This document shows, piece after piece, positions 4,828 through 5,017 of a stretch of 5,017 nucleotides of DNA. A program made the position numbers and the translations under genes. The notes under the pieces are model-generated. The model did not search any database. It saw nothing but the letters and a program-made list of their open reading frames with translations, and had not been told where the DNA came from. Source of the stretch: Candidatus Omnitrophota bacterium (GTDB lineage: Bacteria; Omnitrophota; Koll11; Gygaellales; Profunditerraquicolaceae); contig JALOQI010000061.1 of the NCBI GenBank assembly GCA_025453435.1, forward strand, positions 1 through 5,017. Direction: 5' to 3'. Every line of letters starts with the position of its first letter. Within the stretch, counting starts at the first letter, position 1.

Positions 4828-5017
4828 TTAGCTTTTCTTGCAGCCGGCGCGCAACTGGCCGCAGGCAGCTTCGATATCCTGGCCCCTCGGCTGTCTAACG
4901 GTTGCGTGAATGCCGCATTTCGTCAGAGCGTCTTTGAAAAGCATGACGTCTTTCTTTCCCGGAGCTTCAAAACCGGGCATGCCTGCGCTGTTAAGCGGGA
5001 TCAGATTCACCTTGCTG
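4828..5017 (-). CDS. rlmN: RlmN 23S rRNA (A2503-C2)/tRNA (A37-C2) methyltransferase, C-terminal end (partial)
   Basis: The last 62 codons of a gene whose start lies beyond the right edge; the frame is open to the edge. RlmN is a radical-SAM enzyme that methylates C2 of an adenine in 23S rRNA and in some tRNAs. The visible part matches the C-terminus of the family: KVNLIPLN near the start of the fragment, then FKDALTKCGIHATVRQPRGQDIEAACGQLRAG. The Cys of AACGQL is the catalytic cysteine that carries the methyl group (Cys355 in E. coli RlmN); its presence and RGQDIEAACGQL favour RlmN over its relative Cfr. The CxxxCxxC iron-sulfur motif lies outside the window. The hydrolase gene follows after 4 bp, so the two are almost certainly co-transcribed. 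Confidence 0.93.
   Translation of the reverse strand, partial: SKVNLIPLNSAGMPGFEAPGKKDVMLFKDALTKCGIHATVRQPRGQDIEAACGQLRAGCKKS

Noticed and set aside
1..5017. CRISPR array, toxin-antitoxin pair, phage or defence genes
   Set aside because: No spaced direct repeats, integrase, transposase or defence-type domains were seen on either strand.

Overview
This 5.0 kb window looks like ordinary chromosomal housekeeping DNA of a diderm (Gram-negative-type) bacterium. Two proteins carry a lipobox signal peptide, promoters are sigma70-like, and neither tRNA gene encodes its 3' CCA. The small lipoprotein with a short coiled coil and a C-terminal PG_binding_1 domain, together with the stand-alone receiver protein, recalls uncultured Omnitrophota-type genomes. 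That placement is inference from memory of family style and not proof.

All protein genes are on the minus strand, so the layout reads right to left. (1) 5017-3380: the 3' end of rlmN (23S rRNA/tRNA adenine-C2 methyltransferase), a lipoprotein GDSL/SGNH hydrolase and a ZupT-like ZIP metal transporter, tightly packed as one operon. (2) 3355-3174: a plus-strand tRNA-Leu(CAA) and, diverging from it, a small peptidoglycan-binding lipoprotein gene. Both have near-consensus sigma70 promoters whose -35 boxes overlap. (3) 2765-2428: tRNA-Ala(GGC), probably read through from the lipoprotein promoter, followed by an unusually structured trailer of about 170 nt (three hairpins) and a rho-independent terminator. 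(4) 2416-1: a strong promoter drives nfo (endonuclease IV), a single-domain response regulator and leuS.

The most notable anomalies are as follows. A perfect 22-bp tandem duplication breaks leuS in frame at about codon 202. A near-consensus extended -10 promoter sits so close to the nfo ATG that the message should be leaderless. The -35 boxes of the tRNA-Leu and lipoprotein genes overlap on opposite strands. The tRNA-Ala gene is flanked upstream by an inverted copy of its own 5' end and downstream by a chain of long hairpins. I see no CRISPR array, transposase, integrase or defence system. The window does not convincingly contain a new multigene system, and the oddest DNA is the RNA-like structure around tRNA-Ala.
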